Origin: Alphaproteobacteria bacterium
GTDB lineage: Bacteria > Myxococcota_A > UBA796 > GCA-2862545
DNA length: 64,000 nucleotides
Assembly: GCA_020632915.1 (NCBI GenBank)
Contig: JACKEP010000007.1
Span: 1-64,000 of the forward strand
Direction: 5' to 3'
In this document: one piece after another, positions 46,672 through 54,358 of the stretch
Position numbering within the stretch: position 1 is the first letter of the stretch
Layout of the letters: each line of letters starts with the position of its first letter
Program-made: the position numbers and the translations under genes
Notes under the pieces: model-generated
Told to the model about the DNA's origin: nothing
What the model saw: the letters and a program-made list of their open reading frames with translations, nothing else
The model's database searches: none

Positions 46672-47340
46672 GTGGTCAGCTCGACCTCCACTGCCGCGCC
46701 TCCGGCCGACCGCACCGCGCGGGAAGCCCACTACCGACGCCTGCTCGTCGACGCCGCCGAGGCCGAGTTCGCCGAGCACGGCTACGAGGGCGCGCGCATG
46801 CAGGCGATCGCGTCCCGGGCGGGGGTGGCCCTGGGCACGCTCTACAACCACTTCAAGGGCAAGTCCGACCTGCGGCAGGCCATCCACGACGACCGCCTGT
46901 CGGCCGCGATCGCGGTCGCCGACCGGGCCACGCTGCCCGAGGTCCCCGGCGAGGCGCTGCTGTCGGGCATCGAGGCCTTCGTGCGCTGGGTGGCCGCCCA
47001 CCCCGCCTACCTCGAGCTGATCCGACGGGAGGGGCTGCACTGGGCATCGCCGGCACCGTTCTCCGGGGCCGAGTCCACGTCGGCCTGGGAGTCGGGCATC
47101 GTCCTGCTCTCGGCGATGGTGGCCGAGGCGATGGAGGTGGGCGACCTGCGTCCCGGCGACCCGATGCGCACCACGCGGCTCGCCGTGTCGGCGATGCAGG
47201 TGTTCGTCACCAGCTGGAACGAGACGCGCACCGACCCGGTCGACGCGCTCGTGGCCGACGTCCGGGACCACCTGCGCCGCGCGTTCTGGTCGACCGCGCC
47301 CGACGGCCCTGGAGCCGCCGGACGCCCGACCCTCGGCTGA
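46672..47340 (+). CDS. TetR-family transcriptional regulator
   Basis: 222 residues from a GTG after GCAGGAG. The TetR DNA-binding domain is residues about 15-65 (LLVDAAEAEFAEHGYEGARMQAIASRAGVALGTLYNHFKGKSDLRQAI), with the canonical helix-turn-helix LGTLYNHF. The C-terminal ligand domain is all-helical (to about residue 205) and has a short Gly/Pro tail. The ligand is not known. It is in tandem with the VOC gene and convergent with the tandem-globin lipoprotein, with just two bases between stops. Confidence 0.92.
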   Translation: MVSSTSTAAPPADRTAREAHYRRLLVDAAEAEFAEHGYEGARMQAIASRAGVALGTLYNHFKGKSDLRQAIHDDRLSAAIAVADRATLPEVPGEALLSGIEAFVRWVAAHPAYLELIRREGLHWASPAPFSGAESTSAWESGIVLLSAMVAEAMEVGDLRPGDPMRTTRLAVSAMQVFVTSWNETRTDPVDALVADVRDHLRRAFWSTAPDGPGAAGRPTLG

Positions 47341-47342
47341 CG

Positions 47343-48242
47343 TCAGGACGCGCAGTCCTCCACGATGTCGGCGCGCATGCCGGACAGGGTCTGCAGGAGC
47401 GGATCGGCCAGCGCGGACCCGTCGATGGTGGGCGAGTAGGGCACGCCGAGGTCGTCCAGCGTGGCCAGCAGGTCCTCGACGAGCGCGTCGAAGTCGCTGT
47501 CGCCGATGCACAGCCCGGCGTGGGCCGTCATCATGTCGCGCCCCGCGTAGGTGCAGAAGCCCCCCGTGGCGTCGCAGATCTGCTCGACCAGCAGGTCGTT
47601 GAGGCGGTCGAGGTCGGTGGACGCGAAGAAGCCGTTGATGCGGCTGTCGGCGGCGACCCGGGTGATCAGCCCGTCGACGACCGCCTCCACCGAGGCGTGG
47701 CCTCCGAGCTGGTTGAAGTAGACCTGATCGCCGTCCGCGTCCTCGACGATGTCGCCGCGCATGCCGGCCAGCGTGGTGATCAGCGGATCGGCGAGCGCGC
47801 TGCCGTCGAAGGTGGGCGAGTACGGCACGTCGAGGGTGTCGAGCGCGTCGAGCAGGTCGCCGACCAGCGCGTCGAACTGAGCGTCGGTGATGGCCATGCC
47901 CTCGTGGGCCGCGGCCATCGTCGCGCCGCCGTAGGTGCAGCCGCCACCCGTCGCCGCGCAGATCTGGTCGTGCAGGAGATCACCGAGCCGGTCGAGGTCG
48001 GTGTTGGCGAACATCCAGTTGATCGTGGCGTCGCCGCCGACGTTGGACAGGAACTCGGCGACGACCGCACGCACGGCCGTCTCCCCGCCGAGCTGCTGGT
48101 ACAGGCTCGCTTCGGTGGTGTCGGTGTCGACGGTGTCGGTGTCGTCGGACGCATCCTTGGAGGTCGAGCACGCGCCGAGGACGAGGAGCGCCCCCAGCGA
48201 GCACGCCGCGAGCGGATGTCGGAACGAGGTGGAGCGGTTCAT
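47343..48242 (-). CDS. Lipoprotein with two tandem truncated-haemoglobin domains
   Basis: 299 residues from the ATG at 48242 (AGGAGGA). Lipobox VLGAC (C25), then an Asp/Thr linker (DDTDTVDTDTTEAS). Residues about 45-165 and 175-295 are two copies of a group I truncated haemoglobin: LYQQLGGETAVRAVVAEFL and YFNQLGGHASVEAVVDGLI, FANTDLDRLGDLL and FASTDLDRLNDLL, CAATGG and CDATGG, AAHEGMAITDAQFDALV and TAHAGLCIGDSDFDALV, with the proximal His (F8) in AAH/TAH of both. Each copy has its own extra cysteines that may pair. Globins of this type are normally single and cytoplasmic, so an exported, lipid-anchored pair is odd. Its start overlaps the end of the next upstream lipoprotein gene. Confidence 0.88.
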   Translation of the reverse strand: MNRSTSFRHPLAACSLGALLVLGACSTSKDASDDTDTVDTDTTEASLYQQLGGETAVRAVVAEFLSNVGGDATINWMFANTDLDRLGDLLHDQICAATGGGCTYGGATMAAAHEGMAITDAQFDALVGDLLDALDTLDVPYSPTFDGSALADPLITTLAGMRGDIVEDADGDQVYFNQLGGHASVEAVVDGLITRVAADSRINGFFASTDLDRLNDLLVEQICDATGGFCTYAGRDMMTAHAGLCIGDSDFDALVEDLLATLDDLGVPYSPTIDGSALADPLLQTLSGMRADIVEDCAS

Positions 48243-48925
48243 TCGGGTTCCTCCTGGCTGGGGGCCTTCGCCCCAGGGGTCGCGGCCACGCCCGAGGCGT
48301 AGCCATGGCTCTTCGAAGCGCCGCTGGCGCCATCGACGGTGCGGGTCGCGACCGAGGCCTCGACCGCGGGGATGCGCCACACCTCGGACACCGCCACGTA
48401 CGGGGTCCCGGCGCGCATCACGGACACGTCGATCTGCAGGTCGGGCAGGGCCCAGTGCGCGGCGCCGCGCACGATCGGCGCGTCGAGCTGGGCAGCGTCG
48501 ACGGCCTTGTACGGGTCGGGCGGACCGTAGCGGGCGGTCAGCGCGTCGACCGCCGCGCGGAAGTCCGCGAGCGCGTCGACCGGCAGGCTGTACAGCCGGC
48601 GCGTCGACACGTGGTGCAAGGGCTGGTCGTCGGGATGGACGAACAGCAGCTCGTCGAGGCGACCGTGCACCGTCCGGTCGGCCACCAGCCCCAACGGCAG
48701 GTCCCCGCGACAGGTCGTGCGCACCGTGCGACGTCGCACCGACGGCTCGGTGGTGCAGGTCAGTCCGTGCGCAGCGACCCACGCGTCCACGTCGGCCGCA
48801 GTCGATCCGCCAAGGGTCAACCCCTGCCAGGTGGCGACGGGGTGGTCGGGCATCGTGGCCGGCTCGGGCGCGCCGCTCCCGAAGGAACAGGCGGCCCACA
48901 ACGGCAGCAAGAGGACGGATCGCAT
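48239..48925 (-). CDS. Lipoprotein of unknown function, 228 aa
   Basis: ATG at 48925. The leader ends in LPLWAACS, an acceptable lipobox. The mature region contains GLTLGGSTAADVDAWVAAHGLTC, a helix-strand motif reminiscent of small periplasmic PepSY/BamE-like lipoproteins (GLxxGxS, then an AHxLxC stretch), two cysteines about 17 residues apart (LTCTTE, TTCRGD) and a Gln/Glu-rich tail. No family is certain. Its stop TGA overlaps the ATG of the globin lipoprotein gene (ATGA), so the two are translated together and may act on the same process, such as delivery or anchoring of the globin. Confidence 0.72.
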   Translation of the reverse strand: MRSVLLLPLWAACSFGSGAPEPATMPDHPVATWQGLTLGGSTAADVDAWVAAHGLTCTTEPSVRRRTVRTTCRGDLPLGLVADRTVHGRLDELLFVHPDDQPLHHVSTRRLYSLPVDALADFRAAVDALTARYGPPDPYKAVDAAQLDAPIVRGAAHWALPDLQIDVSVMRAGTPYVAVSEVWRIPAVEASVATRTVDGASGASKSHGYASGVAATPGAKAPSQEEPE

Positions 48926-48980
48926 GGGGGCTCCGGGTGGATCCACTTGCGGTACGGCCTGGGACCGGTCCGGGATCACC

Positions 48981-49014
48981 CGGTGACAAACGGAATCCTC
49001 GCGGTGACATTCCG
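48981..49014. promoter_or_regulatory. Direct and inverted repeats in divergent ECF/globin promoter region
   Basis: CGGTGACA occurs at 48981-48988 and 49002-49009, 21 bases (two helical turns) apart. CGGAAT at 48991-48996 and ATTCCG at 49009-49014 form an inverted repeat across the second copy. Related GGGATCACC copies flank it on both sides (around 48973 and 49050). The gap separates the globin/lipoprotein operon from the ECF sigma gene, so a regulator or the sigma factor itself may act here. Confidence 0.5.
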
Positions 49015-49107
49015 TGGCGGTGTCGCGCTTGTGACGGGATACCGGTGAGCGGGATCACCAGATGCGTCCTCGCTGTGATCCAACCGATGCCCTGGGGCGT
49101 AGACGGC

Positions 49108-49662
49108 ATGGTTCAACCCCATCACGACCCGACCGACGCCGAGCTGGTCCAGCGCGTCGTGCACGGCTGCAGCACCTCGCTCCACGCCCTGTACGACCGC
49201 CACGCCGGACTGCTGCTCGCGCTGGGAGTGCGCATGCTCCGCGATCCGGCCCGCGCCGAAGACGTCCTGCACGACCTCTTCGTCGATCTGTGGCGTGACG
49301 CGGGGGCGTTCGATCCCACCCGAGGCTCGGTGCGCGGCTGGCTGGCCGTGCGCATGCGCAGCCGCTGCCTCGACCGCTACCGCACCCGCGTGCGTCGCGA
49401 ACGCCTCCTCGACCAGCACGACGCCCCGTCCCCGTCCGCCGAGCGCGACGCCACCGACGTCCTCGCCGGTCAGCAGGTGCACCACGCGGTGCGCTCGCTG
49501 CCCGACGACCAGCGCCGCGTGGTCGAGCTGCTCTACTTCGAAGGCCTGTCGTCCCGGGAGGCCGCCGACACGCTCGGCTGCCCGGTGGGCACGGTGAAGT
49601 CCCGGGTCCGGTTGGGCATCGCCGCCCTGCGTCGTCACCTCGCCGTGGAGGAGACGTCGTGA
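49108..49662 (+). CDS. ECF-type RNA polymerase sigma factor
   Basis: 184 residues. Region 2 (LYDRHAGLLLALGVRMLRDPARAEDVLHDLFVDLWRDAG) and region 4 (LPDDQRRVVELLYFEGLSSREAADTLGCPVGTVKSRVRLGIAALRRHL) are both complete, region 3 absent, the definition of ECF. The -10 and -35 binding residues are kept. The stop overlaps the GTG of a ChrR-like gene (GTGA), the sigma/anti-sigma pairing of the ECF11 group that answers singlet oxygen or related stress in Rhodobacter. The ATG at 49108 has a weak ribosome-binding site; one seven codons upstream is an alternative. The divergent globin operon may be a target. Confidence 0.93.
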   Translation: MVQPHHDPTDAELVQRVVHGCSTSLHALYDRHAGLLLALGVRMLRDPARAEDVLHDLFVDLWRDAGAFDPTRGSVRGWLAVRMRSRCLDRYRTRVRRERLLDQHDAPSPSAERDATDVLAGQQVHHAVRSLPDDQRRVVELLYFEGLSSREAADTLGCPVGTVKSRVRLGIAALRRHLAVEETS

Positions 49663-50300
49663 GCCCCGAGGATCCCCACGTGCCGTCCACCCCCTCCACC
49701 GTAGCCCAGGCCGGCGACCACCCGCGTGGTCGCGACGAGCGGCTCGCGCTGCTCGACGACCTGCTCGGCAACGGCCTGCACGACGACGATCACGACCTGG
49801 GAGAGCTGCTGGCCGAGCTGGCGGGCGACCTTCCCCCCGTCACGCCGTCCGAGGCGGCGCGGACGCGTCTGCACGACGCCGTCGCCGCGCTGCCCCACGC
49901 GCCGCTCGCGCCGGCGCTGGCCGACCTGCTCCAGGTCGGTCTCGATCGGGCGCGCAGCTACCTGGCGCGCCTCACCGACCCGTCGATCTGGACGGAGATG
50001 ATCCCCGGCGCCTGGGTCCACCACCTGGAAGGCGGCCCCGACACCGCGGCGGCCGAGGTGGGCTTCGTGCGGGTGGCGCCTCACACCCCGTTCCCGGTGC
50101 ACCGCCACGTCGGGGAGGAGCGCAACCTCGTCCTCGACGGCGCGCTCTACCACGCCGATGGTCAGCGGGTCGGCGCCGGGGCGCGCTTCGATCTGCCGCC
50201 GGGCGGCACGCACGCGTTCCACACCCGCGACGAGCCTGTCGTGTTCGCCGTGGTCGTGTGGGGGGTCGCGTTCGACGGCGTCGAGATCCGGCGGACGTAG
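49659..50300 (+). CDS. ChrR-like cupin anti-sigma factor
   Basis: 213 residues, GTG overlapping the ECF stop. C-terminal cupin domain with a metal site H148-R-H150-VGE-E154 (HxHx3E) and a later GTHAFH, matching the Zn-binding cupin of ChrR. The N-terminal 90 residues are helical and hold the sigma (ALLDDLLGNGLHDDDHDLGELL), but the HxxxCxxC zinc motif of canonical anti-sigma domains is absent, so either the fold is stabilised without zinc or the inhibition is weaker. No transmembrane segment, so it is a soluble cytoplasmic sensor. By analogy it would release the ECF sigma on oxidative or singlet-oxygen stress. Confidence 0.85.
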   Translation: MSPEDPHVPSTPSTVAQAGDHPRGRDERLALLDDLLGNGLHDDDHDLGELLAELAGDLPPVTPSEAARTRLHDAVAALPHAPLAPALADLLQVGLDRARSYLARLTDPSIWTEMIPGAWVHHLEGGPDTAAAEVGFVRVAPHTPFPVHRHVGEERNLVLDGALYHADGQRVGAGARFDLPPGGTHAFHTRDEPVVFAVVVWGVAFDGVEIRRT

Positions 50301-50318
50301 TCGCCCGCCGGGCGCCCG

Positions 50319-50996
50319 CTACCGCCCGTCGACGAGGCCGCGGCCGAAGCCGTCGGTCTTGCGCAGCGCCTCGGGGCGCACGGCGGCGGCGGGGGTGCCC
50401 CGGAGCGCGGCGCGCGCCAGGTCGACACCGCCGCGGCGTGCGCGGTCCGCCAGCACCTTGAGGGCGCCCTCCCAGCGCTGCGCGGTGTCGCGGGCGTTCT
50501 CGTGGGCGAGCGAGCCCGCGAACACAGGCGCGTCGACGAAGGCGAGCGGCACGACGGGCATCGTCAGGTCGTCGACGAACACCAACACCTCGACGGCGTA
50601 GATCCGGTCGCTCGTGTCGGCCTTGTCGCCGCGCACCACGCTCATCTCGCGGAACACCACGTCCACGACGTCGGCGGCACGCAGCGCCAGCCCGTGCAGC
50701 TCCGGCTCGGCGAGCGACCGTCCGTCGTCGCCCTCCCAGCGGGCCGTGACCACGAACAAGCGCCCGTCGCCTTCGTGCCACCCGACCGCGCCCCGTCCGT
50801 CGAGGCCCACGTGGACCTGATCGAAGCGCTGGTCGCCGGCGAGCTCGTGGAAGCGACGCCCGAGGCCGGCGGCGCGCGTGGTGCGCTCTCGCGAGATGAC
50901 GTCGACGCCACCCTTGCCCGACTCCATCACCTTGTTGGCGAGCAGCAGGGCGACGAGCACGAACACCGCGACGAGGAGGAGGACGGAAGCGCTCAC
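50319..50996 (-). CDS. Membrane-anchored protein of unknown function, 225 aa
   Basis: GTG start after AGGTCC. One N-terminal transmembrane segment (SVLLLVAVFVLVALLLANKV) without a lipobox anchors the protein in the inner membrane, with the rest probably cytoplasmic (positive MESGKGG-type side). The soluble part is alpha/beta: RRFHELAGDQRFDQVHVGLDGRGAVGW, LFVVTARWEGD and VEVLVFVDDLTMPVVPLAFVDAPVF strands. It lacks known catalytic or binding motifs. It is convergent with the ChrR-like gene and divergent from the SUMF1-like lipoprotein (223-base gap). I do not recognise a family. Confidence 0.65.
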   Translation of the reverse strand: MSASVLLLVAVFVLVALLLANKVMESGKGGVDVISRERTTRAAGLGRRFHELAGDQRFDQVHVGLDGRGAVGWHEGDGRLFVVTARWEGDDGRSLAEPELHGLALRAADVVDVVFREMSVVRGDKADTSDRIYAVEVLVFVDDLTMPVVPLAFVDAPVFAGSLAHENARDTAQRWEGALKVLADRARRGGVDLARAALRGTPAAAVRPEALRKTDGFGRGLVDGR

Positions 50997-51219
50997 GAGG
51001 ACCTCCGGAGCCGCGGGGAGACGGGAGGGGCCGCAGCAGCAGGACCCTAGCAGGCACGCCGCGCCGCGCGGGCGCCGCGCTCACTCGGTCGGGGGAGGGT
51101 GCAGGGAATGCGGGCTCCGCTCGTGCGGTTTGCACCGATCTCCCTTCCACCGTCCGCCGGGAGCGCGCCGAGACCCGCCCGGCGCGCGACGGGCGCGGGC
51201 TCCGTGATAGGCGCCGCCC

Positions 51220-52155
51220 ATGCCTCTTCGTCTCGCCACCGTCGCCCTGGCCCTCGGCGCAGCCGCGGCATGCGGCAGGGGGGCGTCCTCCCCCGCCACC
51301 GTCGACGACGGTCCACCCGCCGCCGATCGCTGCCGCCCCGACGGCAAGGGCCCCACGGAATGCTGGCTCGCCGTGCCCGGCGCCACGCTGCAGATGGGCG
51401 CGCAGGCCCACGATCCCGGGGCCCCCGGCTACGACCCCGACGCCGACGACGACGAGGGACCGGTCCACACCGTCCAGGTGTCCCCGTTCTGGATCCTGCG
51501 CTCCGAGGTGAGCGTGTCGACCTGGGTGCGGTGTGTGGGCATGGAGGACTGCGACCCGGCTGCCGTGACCATCGAGGGGTTCTCGACGTGGCGCGGCCCC
51601 GGCACCGGCGCCGGCGTGCAGGTGCCCGTCAACAACCTCACCTGGGACGGCGCCGTCGCCCTGTGCCGGAGCATCCACGGCCGCCTGCCCACCGAGGCGG
51701 AGTGGGAGCGCGCCGCGCGGGGCACCGACGGCCGGCGCTGGCCCTGGGGCGACACGGCCGGGTGCGGCACCTCCGCCAGCGCGGGCACCACGCGCATCGG
51801 ACAGGCCGTCAGCGTCGACACGATGGCCCTGCCGCCGTGCGACAACCTCGGCCCCGTCTCCCCCGAGGTGCTCACCGGCCCGAGTCCCGTCGGCGCCGTG
51901 GGCATGGCGGGCAACGTCTGGGAGTGGGTCGCCGACTGGTACGGCCCGTACGACGCGGGCACCCGCGGCGCGGTCGACCCCACCGGCCCGCCCACCGGCA
52001 CCCGGCGCGTCCAGCGCGGCGGTGGCTGGATGGCCGCCGAGGCGCGCGGCCTGCGCACGACCGTGCGGTCGTCGATGGCCCCCGACGCCCGCGCCAGTGA
52101 CGTCGGCGTCCGCTGCGTCTGGGACCCGTCCGCGGGACCGGCCGATGCGCCGTAG
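51220..52155 (+). CDS. SUMF1/formylglycine-enzyme-like lipoprotein without the copper cysteines
   Basis: 311 residues. Leader ends in LGAAAAC (lipobox). The body is the SUMF1 (FGE-sulfatase) fold: FWILRSEVSVSTWVRC, VPVNNLTWDGAVALC, GRLPTEAEWERAARG, WPWGD, GAVGMAGNVWEWVADWYG, RVQRGGGW and DVGVRCVWD. The two Cys that bind copper in true formylglycine-generating enzymes are replaced (the R-x-C...-C stretch reads RSSMAPD), so it is likely a binding or regulatory SUMF1 member, a frequent myxobacterial surface protein. Two extra Cys pairs suggest disulfides. Its stop overlaps the PQQ-like gene by 11 bases. Confidence 0.88.
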   Translation: MPLRLATVALALGAAAACGRGASSPATVDDGPPAADRCRPDGKGPTECWLAVPGATLQMGAQAHDPGAPGYDPDADDDEGPVHTVQVSPFWILRSEVSVSTWVRCVGMEDCDPAAVTIEGFSTWRGPGTGAGVQVPVNNLTWDGAVALCRSIHGRLPTEAEWERAARGTDGRRWPWGDTAGCGTSASAGTTRIGQAVSVDTMALPPCDNLGPVSPEVLTGPSPVGAVGMAGNVWEWVADWYGPYDAGTRGAVDPTGPPTGTRRVQRGGGWMAAEARGLRTTVRSSMAPDARASDVGVRCVWDPSAGPADAP

Positions 52156-53551
52156 CTGGCTCGTCCCGATGGTCGTCGCCCCGCTGCTCGCCGCCGACGG
52201 CTGGCGGCACGGGGGCATGCCGATCTGGCCCGATGCCACGCCGGCGGCGCCGGTGGACGTCGCCCACCCGGCGTGGTCCGTCGCCACGCCGGGGTGGGGC
52301 AACAGCACGCCCGTGCGGGTCGGTGACCAGTGGTGCATGACCAGCGAGCCCACGTGGGTCCACTGTCACGACGCCGCCACGGGCGCGCTCCGGTGGAAGG
52401 CCACCAACGACCGGCTCGACACGCTCGGGGGCGCCGCCCGCGACGCCAAGGCCGCCGAGCTGGCCACGTTCCCCGCGGTCGACGCCGCCCTGCGTCAGCA
52501 GGTGCGGGAGGTGTCCCGGCTCCGCCAGCAGGTGCGCGCGGCCGACGACCCGGACGCTGCCGCCCGCGCCGTCAGCGCCGCCTCGGAGGCCCTCGACGTC
52601 ACCAAGGCCCGCTACGACGCCCTGCACGCGTGGCTCACGCCGCCCGAGCTCGACATGATCGGCTGGGCCTCACCCACCGTGGCCACCGACGGCACGGCGC
52701 TCGCCGTGCTCACCGGCAACGGCGTGGTCAGCGTGTTCGAGGGCGACGGCCGACGCCGCTGGTCGGTGTGGCAGGGCCCGCCGGTCCGCCCGATGCGTGG
52801 CTTCGACTACGGCGAGGCGACGTCCCCGCTGTGGGTGGACGGGCGCATCATCGTGGGCCACGGCCACCTCACCGCCCGCGACGCGACCACCGGCGCCGTC
52901 GTCTGGCAGGACGCCGCCACGTGGGACCACTACGGCACGCCTGCCGTGGCGCGGGTCGGCGGTCAGGCGGTGCTCGCCACGCCCGACGGCCGCCTGATCC
53001 GGGCACGGGACGGCGCTGTGCTCGCCAAGGATCTGGCCGCGCTCACCTACGTGGGGCCGGTCGCCCAGGGCGACCACGTCTGGTTCTTCGGGGGGGCCGC
53101 CGCCGATCGCCCCGGTGACGTCCACGCCTCAGGCTGGGTGCTGGAGCCCGACGGTGACGGCGTGCGCGCCCGCAACCTGTTCCGCGCCACCCTGCCGCGC
53201 AAGGAGCGGGTCTACACGAGCCCGGTCGTGGCCGACGGTCGCCTGTACGGGCTGCTGCTCGACAACACGCTCGTGGTGCTCGATGCCACCACCGGCGCGG
53301 TGCGGTCCGAGACCTCGCAGGAGACCCCCAGCACCACCCCGCTCGGCGCCGCCTACGCCAACCCCACGCTCGCCGGCGGCGCCCTGTGGCTGGTGTGGGA
53401 GCGGGGGACCGTCCGCCGGCTTCAGCCTGGGGACGCGCCCTCGCCGATCGACGACGTCGTCCTGCCCGAGCAGATCCGGGCGTCGCCGACCTTCGACGGC
53501 CGCCGGACCTGCCTGCGCACGCTGACCCACCTGACCTGCTACGGCGGCTGA
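52145..53551 (+). CDS. PQQ-like beta-propeller secreted protein
   Basis: 468 residues overlapping the SUMF1 gene, so co-translated. A short hydrophobic leader (SWLVPMVVAPLLAADG) suggests export. Repeats of the quinoprotein/PQQ_2 type (HCHDAATGALRWKA, SVFEGDGRRRWSVW, LTARDATTGAVVWQDA, VVLDATTGAVRSETS) make a propeller, interrupted by a helical coiled-coil insert at about residues 100-160 (ALRQQVREVSRLRQQVRAAD). No PQQ-dehydrogenase active-site set is visible, so it is likely structural or a sensor. Its convergent neighbour is a lipoprotein with 16 bases between. The insert in a propeller is unusual and may be a binding arm. Confidence 0.82.
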   Translation: MRRSWLVPMVVAPLLAADGWRHGGMPIWPDATPAAPVDVAHPAWSVATPGWGNSTPVRVGDQWCMTSEPTWVHCHDAATGALRWKATNDRLDTLGGAARDAKAAELATFPAVDAALRQQVREVSRLRQQVRAADDPDAAARAVSAASEALDVTKARYDALHAWLTPPELDMIGWASPTVATDGTALAVLTGNGVVSVFEGDGRRRWSVWQGPPVRPMRGFDYGEATSPLWVDGRIIVGHGHLTARDATTGAVVWQDAATWDHYGTPAVARVGGQAVLATPDGRLIRARDGAVLAKDLAALTYVGPVAQGDHVWFFGGAAADRPGDVHASGWVLEPDGDGVRARNLFRATLPRKERVYTSPVVADGRLYGLLLDNTLVVLDATTGAVRSETSQETPSTTPLGAAYANPTLAGGALWLVWERGTVRRLQPGDAPSPIDDVVLPEQIRASPTFDGRRTCLRTLTHLTCYGG

Positions 53552-53567
53552 CGTCGCCGCCGACGGC

Positions 53568-54206
53568 TCACTCGGCGGCGTTGGTGTCGCGCAGGATCAT
53601 GTCGACGACCATGTTCGAGAACCGGACCTCGTCGCCGTCGCGGTCGACGAGCGTGCCCGTGGCGACGGTGGCCTTGAAGCGCTGCAGGGTCTGGGTCTCG
53701 ATGGAGATGGTGCACGGGCGGGTGTCGTCCTGCTCCAGGCGGGCCGACGTGAACAGCTTGATCGGCACCCGATCGCTCGGCCCGTACAGCGCCAGCGTCA
53801 GCCCGTACATCCCCGCACCGACGCACTCGTGGTCGCCCGTCTCGCGCTCGTCCTCCGGCACGATGACGCGGGCCTCCAGCGTGAGGTTGGGCGGGTTGGC
53901 CGAGAACGGGTTCGGGCCGGTGACCTCGCCGATGTAGTTGCGCAGGTTGAGGTTGGTGGGCGCGTTCACCACGTGGGAGACGTTCTCGGAGAAGTCGAGG
54001 TCGACGCTGTTCTCGCCCGCTTCGAGCGTGAACGTGAACGTCTGCGGCGCGGCCTGGTTGACCACCCACCCGCTGGCGTCGAGGTCGGCGACCTCGGTGT
54101 CGACCACGTCGGTGTCGCTGTCGGTGTCGCTGTCGGTGTCGGTGGGCTTGGCGCAGCCGACGAGCAGGCCGGCGAGGGCCAGGGTGGACAGGGTCAGGGC
54201 GCGCAT
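53568..54206 (-). CDS. Lipoprotein with Asp/Ser/Thr linker, 212 aa
   Basis: ATG at 54206; GGAGGA lies ten bases upstream. Lipobox LLVGC (C18) and a DTDSDTDSDTD linker. The mature region is a beta-sandwich-like domain with IEVTGPN and ARVIVPEDERETG segments, one Cys pair (HECVG, RPCTI), and no known motif; it is probably another outer-membrane-anchored surface protein. It is separated by 152 bases from the CapA-like gene upstream, which has its own hairpin after its stop. The same linker style occurs in MbnP, the globin lipoprotein and the lamin-tail protein of this window. Confidence 0.75.
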   Translation of the reverse strand: MRALTLSTLALAGLLVGCAKPTDTDSDTDSDTDVVDTEVADLDASGWVVNQAAPQTFTFTLEAGENSVDLDFSENVSHVVNAPTNLNLRNYIGEVTGPNPFSANPPNLTLEARVIVPEDERETGDHECVGAGMYGLTLALYGPSDRVPIKLFTSARLEQDDTRPCTISIETQTLQRFKATVATGTLVDRDGDEVRFSNMVVDMILRDTNAAE

Positions 54207-54327
54207 GGGCGGGAGTCCTCCGAGGGTCCGGGGCGCAGCGGGGGAGGCCGCGCGGCGGAGCGGCAGGCTAGACGCATCCGCGGTCCGATGCCACCCCCGC
54301 TGTGTCCAGGGGGTGTCCAGACGCACA

Positions 54328-54350
54328 CGCGAGGCGAGGACACCCTCGCG
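54328..54350 (-). terminator. Hairpin after CapA-like gene
   Basis: CGCGAGG and CCTCGCG pair around nine bases, directly beyond the stop at 54359 (minus strand). A longer pair (GGGTGTCC with GGACACCC, 54311-54318 and 54338-54345) overlaps it, giving alternative folds. No U-run. Confidence 0.45.
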
Positions 54351-54358
54351 GACCCCGA

